Positions 1 to 7,716 of a stretch of 8,866 bases of DNA are shown here, one piece after another. Position 1 is the first letter of the stretch. Each line of letters begins with the position of its first letter. Source of the stretch: Burkholderiales bacterium (GTDB lineage: Bacteria; Pseudomonadota; Gammaproteobacteria; Burkholderiales; Burkholderiaceae). The position numbers were made by a program, and so were the translations under genes. The notes below the pieces were generated by a model. The model did not search any database. It was given only the letters and a program-made list of their open reading frames with translations, and was not told the DNA's origin. The DNA lies in the NCBI GenBank assembly GCA_947371645.1, contig CANBQJ010000157.1, forward strand, positions 1 through 8,866. The letters are read 5' to 3'.

Positions 1-1
1 G

Positions 2-790
<789 letters not shown>

Positions 791-821
791 TCTGGCACCA
801 GAGCGTCTCCTGACGCCCCCG

Positions 822-865
822 AAAGCCCCTGATTTTCCTGGTGAACGTCAGGGGCTTTTTTGTTT
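822..865 (+). terminator. Rho-independent terminator of icd
   Basis: A perfect 11-bp inverted repeat pairs AAAGCCCCTGA (822-832) with TCAGGGGCTTT (848-858) around a 15-nt loop. Six T residues at 856-861 follow directly, then a further TTT after one G. It lies 31 nt past the icd stop in the right orientation. This is the clearest transcription stop on the + strand in the window. Confidence 0.93.
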
Positions 866-886
866 CAGCTCGCCTCGTGCCCAGCC

Positions 887-915
887 TTGACATCTCGCCA
901 TCGTGGACGGATTTT
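887..915 (+). promoter_or_regulatory. Weak candidate sigma-70 promoter upstream of the membrane kinase
   Basis: A perfect -35 hexamer TTGACA lies at 887-892, in the 213-bp gap (866-1078) between the icd terminator and the sensor kinase. The best hexamer 17 nt downstream, GATTTT at 910-915, matches TATAAT at only three positions, so the promoter is doubtful. Nothing else in the gap looks better. A small GGGG-CTTA-CCCC hairpin lies at 975-986. Confidence 0.25.
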
Positions 916-1042
916 GGCGGCATGCCTGACAGGTACATCTGGCGCTGCAACATGAAAATGGGGTGATCTGAAAAGGGGCTTACCCCGGCTGCATCGGCAT
1001 GCGACGACCTGGAGAATCTGTGTAAAGTCAAACCAGGTCAAC

Positions 1043-1047
1043 AGGGG
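1043..1047 (+). promoter_or_regulatory. Shine-Dalgarno AGGGG with no canonical start codon at the expected distance
   Basis: AGGGG at 1043-1047 is the only good ribosome binding site in front of the sensor kinase. Seven nucleotides later, in the kinase frame, comes ATC (1055-1057), preceded by GTC (1052-1054). The first ATG/GTG/TTG codon in frame is TTG at 1079, 31 nt after the site and with no purine-rich sequence of its own. This suggests translation may begin at a rare codon near 1052-1057, or that the base there differs from what is shown. Confidence 0.4.
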
Positions 1048-1078
1048 TCTCGTCATCAGCCCACACCGATTCAAGCGA

Positions 1079-3358
1079 TTGGCGCCCCTTGGGCTGGCCC
1101 TGGCCCTGGTTGGGCTGGCTGCGGTGATCACCCATGCATGCTGGCCCTACACCCGAAGCGCACCTTTCGCTTTCTTCTACCTGGCGATTTTGTGCGCGGC
1201 CATCCGCGGCGGTGCCTGGGCAGGCGCGCTGGCAACGGCGCTTTCGCTGCTGATCGTCAACTACTTTTTCCTGGCACCGCTGGGCTCGTTTGCGCTGGAC
1301 CTTGCCGGCTTGCTGACCTCTGCCGTCTTAGGCGTGGTCGGGGCATGCATGGTGTTGCTGGTGCATCGCCTGCAAGGCAGCGAAGTCAGGGCCCGTGCCG
1401 GCGAGGCGCGCCTGTCTGGTGTGATCCTGTCGGCCACCGATGCCATCATCACCGTGGACCAGCGCCATCGCGTGGTGTATTTCAATGCGTCGGCCGAGGC
1501 CTTGTTTGGGCGCACCCATGAGCAGGCCTTGGGCGCGGCGTTTGAATATTTCATCCCTGCGGGTGTGACCGCGCTGCTTCAAGCGTGCGCTGCGGGGGGC
1601 GTGTGCCAAACCCCTGGGCGAGGGGAGCAGGGCCAGACTTTGTCGCTGGAGTTGTCGCTCTCTGAGATGCGGATGGATGGTGACACGCTGTTCACGGTGA
1701 TCATCCGCAACATCAGCGAGCGATTGGCACACGAGGCCGAGATCGAGCGGTTGAACCGCCTGTACGGCGCGCTCAGCCACGTCAACCAGGCCCTGGTGCG
1801 CGCCAACTCCCGCGATCAGTTGTTCCACGCTGTGTGTGATGCGCTGGTCGAGCGGGGTGGTTTTTGCCTGGCCTGGATGGCCTGGCATGACCCGCAGACC
1901 CGCCAATTGATCCCGCAGTCTCACGCCGGCAAAGATGGCGAGTATGTGTTGGGTATCGTGGTCTCGACCGACGGGCAAACCGAAGGCCTAGGCCCGTCCG
2001 GCCGCGCGTTCAAAGAAGGTCGGCCTTATTGCTGCAATGACTTTGGCGCTGACCCGGCCACCCTGCCTTGGCGTGAAAAGGCAGCGCGTCTGGGCATCCA
2101 GTCCTCCGCTGCGCTGCCCATCCGCTTGGGCGGTCAGCCCTGCGGGACGCTGAACGTCTACGCCTTAGAGAAGGGCTTTTTCAAGGACAAGGAGATGGCG
2201 CTGCTGCAAGAGGTGGCCGCCGATGTGTCGTTTGCCTTGGACGCCCTTGCGCGTGAAGGTCATCGCCGCGAGGCCGAGGCCTTGGCTCAGCGTGAGCAGC
2301 ATTTCTCCAACGCCATGATCGAGAGCATGCCGGGCATCTTGTACTTCTACAACGACCAGGGGCGGTTCCTGCGGTGGAACCGGAACTTCACCACGGCCTC
2401 AGGTTACTCGGCTCAAGAGATCGCCCACATGCAGCCCTTGGATTTTTTTGCTAGCGCGGAGCGGCCTTTGCTGGCCGAGAAGATCGCCCAGGTCTATGAG
2501 GATGGCGAGTCGTGCGTGGAGGCCTTGTTCCTGTCCAAGGACGGCAGCACCAGGCCGTATTTCTTCACGGGCAAGCGCGTGATGTTCGACGGGATACCCT
2601 GCCTGATCGGCGTGGGCATTGACGTCACCGTCCAGAAACAGGCCCAGCTGGAGCTGGAGGCCTACGCGCGTCGCTTGCAGGCCGTCTCCAGGCAGTTGCT
2701 GGAGGTGCAGGAAAACGAGCGGCGCATGCTGGCACGTGAGCTGCATGACTCGGTCGGGCAAGAGCTCACGGCCTTGAGCCTGAACCTGAGCATCATCAAC
2801 TCGGTGCTACCTGGCGATGTGGCCGACAAGGTCAGGTCACGCCTGGATGACTCCCAGACCCTGCTGGAAAACACCAGCCAGCACCTGCGGAGCGTGATGA
2901 TCGAGTTGCGCCCCCCTGGCTTGGACGAGCTGGGCTTGTTGCCCGCCTTGAGGGACCATGCCCAACGCGTGGCACAGCGCAGTGGCTTTGTCTTGCGCAT
3001 CCAAGGGGCAGAGCCCCAGCCCAGGCTGCCTGCCACGACGGAGATCGCCCTGTTTCGCATCGCCCAGGAGGCTTTGAACAACACCGTCAAGCACGCGCAG
3101 GCCTCGTCCATCAGCATCGATTTGCATGAATCGCAGGGGCTGGTCAGCCTGGTGGTGGCCGATGATGGTGCTGGCTTTGTGCCGCCCACATCGCCTGGCA
3201 CGGGGCCTCATAGAATGGGCATGACCACCATGCGTGAGCGTGCCGAGGCCATCGGTGCCAGGTTGCGCATCGGGTCAGGCGCGGGCTGTGGCACGGAGGT
3301 CACTGTTGAATTGTTGCGCGCGAGCCTGCCCCGCGGGCTTGCCCAGCCGCACTTTTGA
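1079..3358 (+). CDS. Membrane sensor histidine kinase, DUF4118-PAS-GAF-PAS-HisKA_3-HATPase (NarX/UhpB type)
   Basis: Inner-membrane sensor kinase expected to phosphorylate the NarL-type regulator encoded immediately downstream. Residues are numbered from TTG 1079 (759 aa). Residues 2-97 hold about four hydrophobic segments of the DUF4118 (KdpD-like) type, with NYFFLAPLGSF in the third/fourth loop. A PAS domain follows (about 112-222; SATDAIITVDQRHRVVYFN), then a GAF domain (about 225-395; GPSGRAFKEGRPYCCNDF), a second PAS (about 405-520; ESMPGILYFYNDQGRFLRWN) and a coiled-coil-like linker. The dimerisation/phosphoacceptor block contains ARELHDSVGQELTAL, with the phosphorylatable His at 556. 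ATP-binding motifs are intact: N box EALNNTVKHAQ (Asn667/668), G1 DDGAGF (695-700) and GMTTMRERAEAIGA. The start is unsure: the frame is open back to 956 without ATG, GTG or TTG, and a start near 1055 would add basic residues SPHRFKR before the first helix. The sensed signal cannot be told. Confidence 0.9.
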   Translation: MAPLGLALALVGLAAVITHACWPYTRSAPFAFFYLAILCAAIRGGAWAGALATALSLLIVNYFFLAPLGSFALDLAGLLTSAVLGVVGACMVLLVHRLQGSEVRARAGEARLSGVILSATDAIITVDQRHRVVYFNASAEALFGRTHEQALGAAFEYFIPAGVTALLQACAAGGVCQTPGRGEQGQTLSLELSLSEMRMDGDTLFTVIIRNISERLAHEAEIERLNRLYGALSHVNQALVRANSRDQLFHAVCDALVERGGFCLAWMAWHDPQTRQLIPQSHAGKDGEYVLGIVVSTDGQTEGLGPSGRAFKEGRPYCCNDFGADPATLPWREKAARLGIQSSAALPIRLGGQPCGTLNVYALEKGFFKDKEMALLQEVAADVSFALDALAREGHRREAEALAQREQHFSNAMIESMPGILYFYNDQGRFLRWNRNFTTASGYSAQEIAHMQPLDFFASAERPLLAEKIAQVYEDGESCVEALFLSKDGSTRPYFFTGKRVMFDGIPCLIGVGIDVTVQKQAQLELEAYARRLQAVSRQLLEVQENERRMLARELHDSVGQELTALSLNLSIINSVLPGDVADKVRSRLDDSQTLLENTSQHLRSVMIELRPPGLDELGLLPALRDHAQRVAQRSGFVLRIQGAEPQPRLPATTEIALFRIAQEALNNTVKHAQASSISIDLHESQGLVSLVVADDGAGFVPPTSPGTGPHRMGMTTMRERAEAIGARLRIGSGAGCGTEVTVELLRASLPRGLAQPHF

Positions 3359-3362
3359 GGAA
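3356..3362 (+). promoter_or_regulatory. Ribosome binding site overlapping the kinase stop codon
   Basis: TGAGGAA at 3356-3362 combines the TGA stop of the kinase (3356-3358) with a GAGGAA Shine-Dalgarno placed 8 nt before the ATG at 3371. Ribosomes finishing the kinase therefore sit on the initiation site of the regulator. This supports translational coupling and a kinase-regulator operon, and it fixes the regulator start. Confidence 0.8.
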
Positions 3363-3370
3363 CATCCCCC

Positions 3371-4012
3371 ATGCCGATCAGCGTGTTTGTTGCAGATGAC
3401 CATGCCATCGTTCGCGAAGGCCTGATCACCTTGCTGGCCGCTCAGGCCGACATCGAGGTGGTGGGCTCGGCCTCCAACGGCCGTGAGGCGCTGAACCAGG
3501 TGCAGCAGATCTTGCCCCGTGTGCTGATCCTGGACATCTCCATGCCTGAGCTCGATGGCATTGAAACGACGCGCCAGGTTCTGGCCAAGGTGCCGGGCGC
3601 GCTGATCGTGATCCTGTCCATGCATTCGGGCGCCCAGCATGTCTTTCATGCCCTGGAGGCTGGCGCGCGCGGCTACCTGTTGAAAGAGTCTGCCGCCAAG
3701 GAGATCATCGACGCGGTTCGAGCGGTGAATGCTGGCCGACGCTACCTGAGCCCCAAGGTGGCCGAGATCGTGGCCCAGGGCCTGAGCGACCGCCAAGGTG
3801 CCAGCCCACTGGATACCCTGAGCAAGCGCGAGCGCGAGATCCTCAAGCTGGTGGCAGATGGGCACTCCAGCGCCGAGATTGGCTTGATGCTGCACCTCTC
3901 GCCCAAGACCGTGGACAGCTACCGCAGCCGCCTGATGCAGAAATTGCGCGTGTCCGATTTGGTCGGCCTCATCAAGTTCGCGATCCAGCATGGCTTGACC
4001 TCGTTGGAGTGA
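3371..4012 (+). CDS. NarL/FixJ-family response regulator (receiver + LuxR-type HTH)
   Basis: DNA-binding transcriptional regulator, the likely partner of the membrane kinase 12 nt upstream. At 213 residues it has the usual length of the NarL/UhpA/DegU family. The receiver domain (1-120) carries the acidic pair Asp9/Asp10, the phosphoacceptor Asp55 in LILDISMPELDG, the switch Ser83 in VILSMHS, and Lys105 in GARGYLLKE. The C-terminal LuxR-type helix-turn-helix (about 148-207) reads LSKREREILKLVADGHSSAEI followed by LSPKTVDSYRSRLMQKL. All residues needed for phosphorylation and DNA binding seem present. The family binds short inverted or direct half-sites. The two TTTCCCTAC-containing repeats downstream are plausible operators, because the related BvgA of Bordetella recognises heptads around TTTCCTA; that link is inference. 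The regulon cannot be read from the sequence. Confidence 0.95.
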   Translation: MPISVFVADDHAIVREGLITLLAAQADIEVVGSASNGREALNQVQQILPRVLILDISMPELDGIETTRQVLAKVPGALIVILSMHSGAQHVFHALEAGARGYLLKESAAKEIIDAVRAVNAGRRYLSPKVAEIVAQGLSDRQGASPLDTLSKREREILKLVADGHSSAEIGLMLHLSPKTVDSYRSRLMQKLRVSDLVGLIKFAIQHGLTSLE

Positions 4013-4029
4013 GGCGCCGAGGTTGCGCG

Positions 4030-4046
4030 CATCCAGATTTCCCTAC
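4030..4046 (+). repeat. 17-nt direct repeat, copy 1 (candidate operator)
   Basis: CATCCAGATTTCCCTAC starts 18 nt after the stop of the NarL-type regulator and ends 36 nt before the ATG of the receiver gene. It is identical over 17 nt to the copy at 4513-4529, while flanking bases differ, so it does not look like the edge of a long duplication. Its position 5' of a gene and next to a DNA-binding regulator suggests a regulator binding site. No palindrome is evident. Confidence 0.6.
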
Positions 4047-4082
4047 AGACGTGGGCGTTGACCCTGTCTAGAGTGCAAGCCA

Positions 4083-4511
4083 ATGGCCACCACTCCATCC
4101 ACTGCAGCCGCTGATCTGGCCTGCTGCCAGCCCGCCAAGGTGCTGATCGTTGAAGACCACGCTGCCACGCGCAACGCGGTGTCGGCCCTGCTGGCGTGGG
4201 CATTCCCCGCCTGCCAGCTCTTGATCGCCCCCAGCGCTGAAGGCGCATTCGCCTTGTGTGATGTGGAGGCACCCGACCTGGTGATCATGGACATCGCCCT
4301 GCCAGGCATGAATGGCATCGAGGCCACCAGGCACATCAAAGCGCGTCATCCTGGCACCCAGGTGGTCATGCACTCCAACAGCGACATGCAGGTCTACCAA
4401 GACGAATCGATGCTGGCCGGTGCGGGTGCGTTCGTCAGCAAGCGCCGCACCTCGCTGGAGCTCGTGCCCGTGATCATCCGCCTGTTCTCACGGGGTGGCG
4501 CACTGGCTTGA
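4083..4511 (+). CDS. Stand-alone receiver (REC-only) response regulator
   Basis: A 142-residue protein consisting of one CheY-like receiver domain after an 18-residue N-terminal segment. No output domain follows. The acidic pair Glu24/Asp25 (VLIVEDHAATRN), phosphoacceptor Asp70 (LVIMDIALPGMNG), switch Ser98 (VVMHSNSD) and Lys120 (GAFVSKRR) are all present, so phosphorylation should be possible. Such proteins act as phosphate shuttles or sinks, or by protein-protein contact. The next gene encodes a soluble kinase whose start lies 67 nt downstream, making it the natural phosphodonor, although the membrane kinase could also serve. The start ATG at 4083 has no strong Shine-Dalgarno; AGAG at 4070-4073 is the nearest. 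The usual Pro after the conserved Lys is replaced by Arg, and the helix-5 region is short. The partner is inferred from position only. Confidence 0.88.
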   Translation: MATTPSTAAADLACCQPAKVLIVEDHAATRNAVSALLAWAFPACQLLIAPSAEGAFALCDVEAPDLVIMDIALPGMNGIEATRHIKARHPGTQVVMHSNSDMQVYQDESMLAGAGAFVSKRRTSLELVPVIIRLFSRGGALA

Positions 4512-4512
4512 T

Positions 4513-4529
4513 CATCCAGATTTCCCTAC
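4513..4529 (+). repeat. 17-nt direct repeat, copy 2 (candidate operator)
   Basis: CATCCAGATTTCCCTAC begins one base after the TGA of the receiver gene and ends 49 nt before the ATG at 4579 of the soluble kinase. It is an exact match to the copy at 4030-4046. Its downstream bases GCCACG partly echo AGACG after copy 1. The pair brackets the receiver gene, with one copy 5' of each of two successive genes. Confidence 0.6.
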
Positions 4530-4570
4530 GCCACGATCCCAGCATTCCTTGCATCCGCCGAGCCCGGGCA

Positions 4571-4577
4571 TCCCTAC
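4571..4577 (+). repeat. Third TCCCTAC site, core of the 17-nt repeat
   Basis: TCCCTAC at 4571-4577 (within CATCCCTACG, 4569-4578) repeats the 3' core of the 17-nt element and directly precedes the ATG at 4579. By eye, TCCCTAC occurs in the window only here and in the two long copies, all within about 540 bp of non-coding flanks around the receiver gene. It may be a half-site, or chance. Confidence 0.35.
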
Positions 4578-4578
4578 G

Positions 4579-5739
4579 ATGCGCCACATGGGCGTGCACA
4601 GGCGGGCCTTTGAGCAAAGCAAGGTGATGAGCAATTCAGACTGCATCGGCGTGGACACACCAGCGCCGTCGATCGATCAAGCGGGCTTTCGCGTCATGTT
4701 CGAGCGCTCGCCCGTGGGCATGGCGTTGGTGTCTCGACAAGGCCTTCTCCTGCGGGTCAACGACGCGCTGTGTCAGCTGTTGGGGCACAGCGCCGACGAG
4801 TTGACGCACCAGGGCCCTGTCTCCGGCGATGCCGCCACCGATATCGCCCGCGAGCGCCAGCAACTGCAGGCCTTGCTGAACGGTCAGGCGCTGGTTCAGT
4901 TTGAGAAGCACTACCGGCATGGACAGAGCGGCCAAGCCCTCAGCACTTGGGTCAGCGCATCTGCCATGAAGGCTGGTGCAAAGACCATGTTCTACCTGTA
5001 TCAGTTCCATGTCTTGAAGACCACCACCGCCCCTGTGCCCGGCATCACAGAGATCGCCAGCCTGAGCCACGAGATGCGCACGCCACTCAACGCCGTGATC
5101 GGCTTTGCGCAGTTGCTTTGCCTCCAGGCTGAACACCCGCCCGCCGTGATTCGCGCCCATGCCACGCACATTTTGGATGCGGGGCGGCACATGCTGACGC
5201 TGGTTGAACAAACGCTCGCCGCACAGCAGGTTGCTGCGACACGCACACTGCTGAGCCTGCGGCCCTTGTCCTTGGCCCAGGCCGTCGATGATGCCCAGGC
5301 GCTCCTGCTGCCATCGGCCATGCCCCTGCACATCAGCCTGGTCAACAAGGTCAGCAAGGGGCTGCATGTGATGGCCGATGGGGCGCGGTTGCGCCAAGTC
5401 TTGCTCAATGTGGGCTCCAACGCGGTCAAGTACAACATGCCCATGGGGCGGGTGAGGTGGTGCACGCAGGCCTTGCCCACGGGCATGGTGCGGCTGAGCG
5501 TGCACGACACCGGCGCGGGCATGGACGAATGGCAATTGGCCCGGCTGTTCGAGCCTTTCCAGCGCCTGGGGCGCGAGCACTCCGACATGGTCGGCAGTGG
5601 CCTGGGCCTGTTGATCACCCGGCAACTGGTTGAGGGCATGGGCGGTTCGCTCTTGGTCCGCAGCGAGCCTGGCCGGGGCACGACCGTGCAGATCGAGTTG
5701 CGACAGGCACCGCCCCAGGATCAAGGTTTCCCCACATGA
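4579..5739 (+). CDS. Soluble PAS-domain sensor histidine kinase (HisKA/HATPase)
   Basis: Cytoplasmic histidine kinase of 386 residues from ATG 4579, with no membrane segments or signal peptide. A PAS domain spans about 34-147 (FERSPVGMALVSRQGLLLRVN), followed by HisKA at about 155-222. The HisKA H box is SLSHEMRTPLNAVIGFAQLL, with phosphoacceptor His164. The HATPase domain has N box LLNVGSNAVKYN (Asn277/Asn281), G1 DTGAGM (310-315), F box LFEPFQRLG and G2 GSGLGLLITRQLVEGMGG. All catalytic motifs are intact. The HisKA class differs from the HisKA_3 type of the upstream membrane kinase, so the two are not a recent duplication. The start is uncertain: GTG 4495 lies inside the preceding gene, and ATGs exist at 4579, 4588 and 4627. 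Codons 4579-4626 have strong G/C third-position bias whereas the stretch before does not, which favours 4579. The likely partner is the receiver protein encoded just upstream. Confidence 0.88.
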   Translation: MRHMGVHRRAFEQSKVMSNSDCIGVDTPAPSIDQAGFRVMFERSPVGMALVSRQGLLLRVNDALCQLLGHSADELTHQGPVSGDAATDIARERQQLQALLNGQALVQFEKHYRHGQSGQALSTWVSASAMKAGAKTMFYLYQFHVLKTTTAPVPGITEIASLSHEMRTPLNAVIGFAQLLCLQAEHPPAVIRAHATHILDAGRHMLTLVEQTLAAQQVAATRTLLSLRPLSLAQAVDDAQALLLPSAMPLHISLVNKVSKGLHVMADGARLRQVLLNVGSNAVKYNMPMGRVRWCTQALPTGMVRLSVHDTGAGMDEWQLARLFEPFQRLGREHSDMVGSGLGLLITRQLVEGMGGSLLVRSEPGRGTTVQIELRQAPPQDQGFPT

Positions 5740-5842
5740 CAAAGCCGACACTCCCGGCAGCCAGCGCCAACGCGTTTGCCTAGGATGCAAAGCACGGTGG
5801 CAATCCCGCGACCGCAATCAATGTCGATGGGGATCATTGAGC

Positions 5843-7708
5843 ATGACCACCGCACCACTGCCGCACAACGAATGTGAGCGACTGACCTCGCTGCTGGAGT
5901 TGGGCATCCTGGATACACCCCGTGATCCCTTGTTTGACAGCATCACGGCGTTGGCTGCGCAGGCCTGCGACATGCCCATCGCCCTGATCAGCCTGATCGA
6001 TGGGCGGCGTCAGTGGTTCAAGTCCAGGCTGGGTTTGCCCGGCATCACTGAAACGCCGCGCGAAGTGGCCTTTTGCGCCCATGCCATTCTGTACGATGGC
6101 CTGATGGAAGTGCCCGATGCCTTGCATGACGTGCGCTTTCACGATAACCCCCTGGTGACCGATGCGCCCCACATCCGGTTCTACGCTGGCATGCCTCTGC
6201 GTGACGCTGAGGGCCTGGTGCTGGGCACCCTTTGCATGATCGACCGAACGCCCCGACGCCTGACCGATGCGCAGCGCGGTGCGATCGAACAGCTTTCGCA
6301 CCTGGCGGTGTATTTGCTTGAGCAGCGCCGATCACAACGCAAAGCGAGTGACCAACTGGCGCAGATGTCCCAGTTTGACAGCCTGACCGGCCTGCCCAAC
6401 CGGCATTTGTTCCGAGACCGTGTGGCCCAATCGCTGGCGGGCGCCGAACGCCATGGCGTGCCGATGGCGGTGGTGGCGATCAACCTGGATGGCTTCAAGC
6501 TGGTCAACAGCAACCATGGCCACGCGGCGGGTGACCGGCTGTTGGTGCAGGTGGCCGAGCGCCTGCAGTGTGGCGTGCGCTCGGGCGACAGCGTCAGCCG
6601 CCGCGGCGCTGACGAATTTGGCATCGTCCTGGCCGACCTGAACCGCGCCGAAGACACGGCCACTGTGGTCGACAAGCTGCTGACCTCGCTGAGTTGCCCC
6701 TTCGACCTGGAGGGTGCGGAGGTGTTCATCTCGGCCAGCGCTGGCGTGTCGCTGTTCGAGGCCGATGGCACGGATGCCGATGTGTTGATCAAGCACGCCG
6801 AGATTGCCTTGCAGCGCGCCAAGGAGCAGGGCCGCAACACGCAGCAGTTCTACGCACCCGATATGAACCTGCGCGTTGAAAAACGCATGAAGCTGGAATC
6901 CAACCTGCGCCATGCCCTGGGGCGTGGTGAGTTCACGCTGCACTATCAAGCCAAAGTGGGCTTGGCCCAGTCAGGCTGCTGCGGTGTCGAGGCCTTGCTG
7001 CGCTGGAACCACCCCACGCGCGGCCAGATCGGCCCCCACGAGTTCATCCCGATCCTGGAGGACACCGGGCTGATCCTGCCTGTCGGCCTGTGGGTGCTGG
7101 AGACGGCCTGCGCTCAGATGCGGGCTTGGCAGGACGAGGGCCTGAGTGTGCCCTCGGTGGCCATCAACCTGTCGGCGGTGCAGTTCCGCCAGATGGACCT
7201 GGACACACGCGTGCGCGACATCATCGAGGCCTCAGGCATCGACCCTGGCAAAGTCGAGCTGGAGATCACCGAATCGATGCTCATGCACGACCCGGCGCAG
7301 GCCACCTGCACGCTGAACAAGTTGCGGAGTCTGGGGGTGCGCCTTTCGGTGGACGATTTTGGCACGGGGTACTCCAGCCTGGCCTACCTGAAACAGTTTC
7401 CGCTGGATGCGCTCAAGATCGACCGGGCCTTCATTTTGAACATCACGCACGATGCCAATGATGCAGCCATCGCGTTGGCGATCATCAACCTGGCCCACCA
7501 CCTGAACCTCAAGGTGGTGGCTGAGGGGGTAGAGACCGAGGCTCAAGCGCGTTTTTTGATCGCGCATGGTTGCGATGCGTTGCAGGGCTTTTACTTTGCG
7601 CGTCCGGTGGACGCCGACGCCTGTGCCCAACTGATCCGGGACGGTCGTCAACTGACGCTGCCCACGCCTCAGGTAAAGCAAAGCTGCGGGGTCTCGCTGC
7701 GCTGCTGA
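5843..7708 (+). CDS. GAF-GGDEF-EAL protein; probable c-di-GMP phosphodiesterase with a degenerate GGDEF domain
   Basis: A 621-residue soluble c-di-GMP turnover protein. The GAF domain covers about 15-160 (ISLIDGRRQWFKSRLGL ... GTLCMIDRTPR). The GGDEF domain (about 175-340) is impaired: the first metal-binding Asp is Asn214 (INLDGFKLVN) and the signature reads RRGADEF (253-259), with Ala256 in place of the second Gly. Asn222 and Asp231, which contact guanine, remain, as does the RxxD inhibitory site (RSGD, 246-249). The EAL domain (about 365-600) is complete: E383-A-L, Asn442, EITES (474-478), DDFGTG (504-509), Lys525, Glu561 and Gln581. It should therefore hydrolyse c-di-GMP to pGpG, with GGDEF perhaps binding GTP or c-di-GMP as a regulator. 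ATG 5843 is chosen because GGGGA at 5829-5833 precedes it and the GAF homology begins just after; the frame is open farther upstream inside the kinase gene. Convergent with the cold-shock gene. Confidence 0.93.
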   Translation: MTTAPLPHNECERLTSLLELGILDTPRDPLFDSITALAAQACDMPIALISLIDGRRQWFKSRLGLPGITETPREVAFCAHAILYDGLMEVPDALHDVRFHDNPLVTDAPHIRFYAGMPLRDAEGLVLGTLCMIDRTPRRLTDAQRGAIEQLSHLAVYLLEQRRSQRKASDQLAQMSQFDSLTGLPNRHLFRDRVAQSLAGAERHGVPMAVVAINLDGFKLVNSNHGHAAGDRLLVQVAERLQCGVRSGDSVSRRGADEFGIVLADLNRAEDTATVVDKLLTSLSCPFDLEGAEVFISASAGVSLFEADGTDADVLIKHAEIALQRAKEQGRNTQQFYAPDMNLRVEKRMKLESNLRHALGRGEFTLHYQAKVGLAQSGCCGVEALLRWNHPTRGQIGPHEFIPILEDTGLILPVGLWVLETACAQMRAWQDEGLSVPSVAINLSAVQFRQMDLDTRVRDIIEASGIDPGKVELEITESMLMHDPAQATCTLNKLRSLGVRLSVDDFGTGYSSLAYLKQFPLDALKIDRAFILNITHDANDAAIALAIINLAHHLNLKVVAEGVETEAQARFLIAHGCDALQGFYFARPVDADACAQLIRDGRQLTLPTPQVKQSCGVSLRC

Positions 7709-7716
7709 CCGCTGGA

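Noticed and set aside
4058..4074. TTGACC (4058-4063) and TAGAGT (4069-4074) as a promoter for the receiver gene
   Set aside because: The two hexamers are only about 5 nt apart, so they cannot form a sigma-70 promoter together.
4495..4578. GTG 4495 as start of the soluble kinase
   Set aside because: It overlaps the receiver gene, the intervening codons lack third-position G/C bias, and the segment contains the 17-nt repeat.
4636..5817. 393-codon open frame on the - strand
   Set aside because: It lies opposite the soluble kinase, whose motifs are unmistakable. The predicted protein is Gln/His/Arg-rich and has no recognisable domain.
5630..5842. Upstream extension of the GGDEF-EAL frame into the kinase gene
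   Set aside because: The extra 71 residues are Arg/Cys-rich with no domain. The GAF homology starts just after ATG 5843, which has a ribosome binding site.
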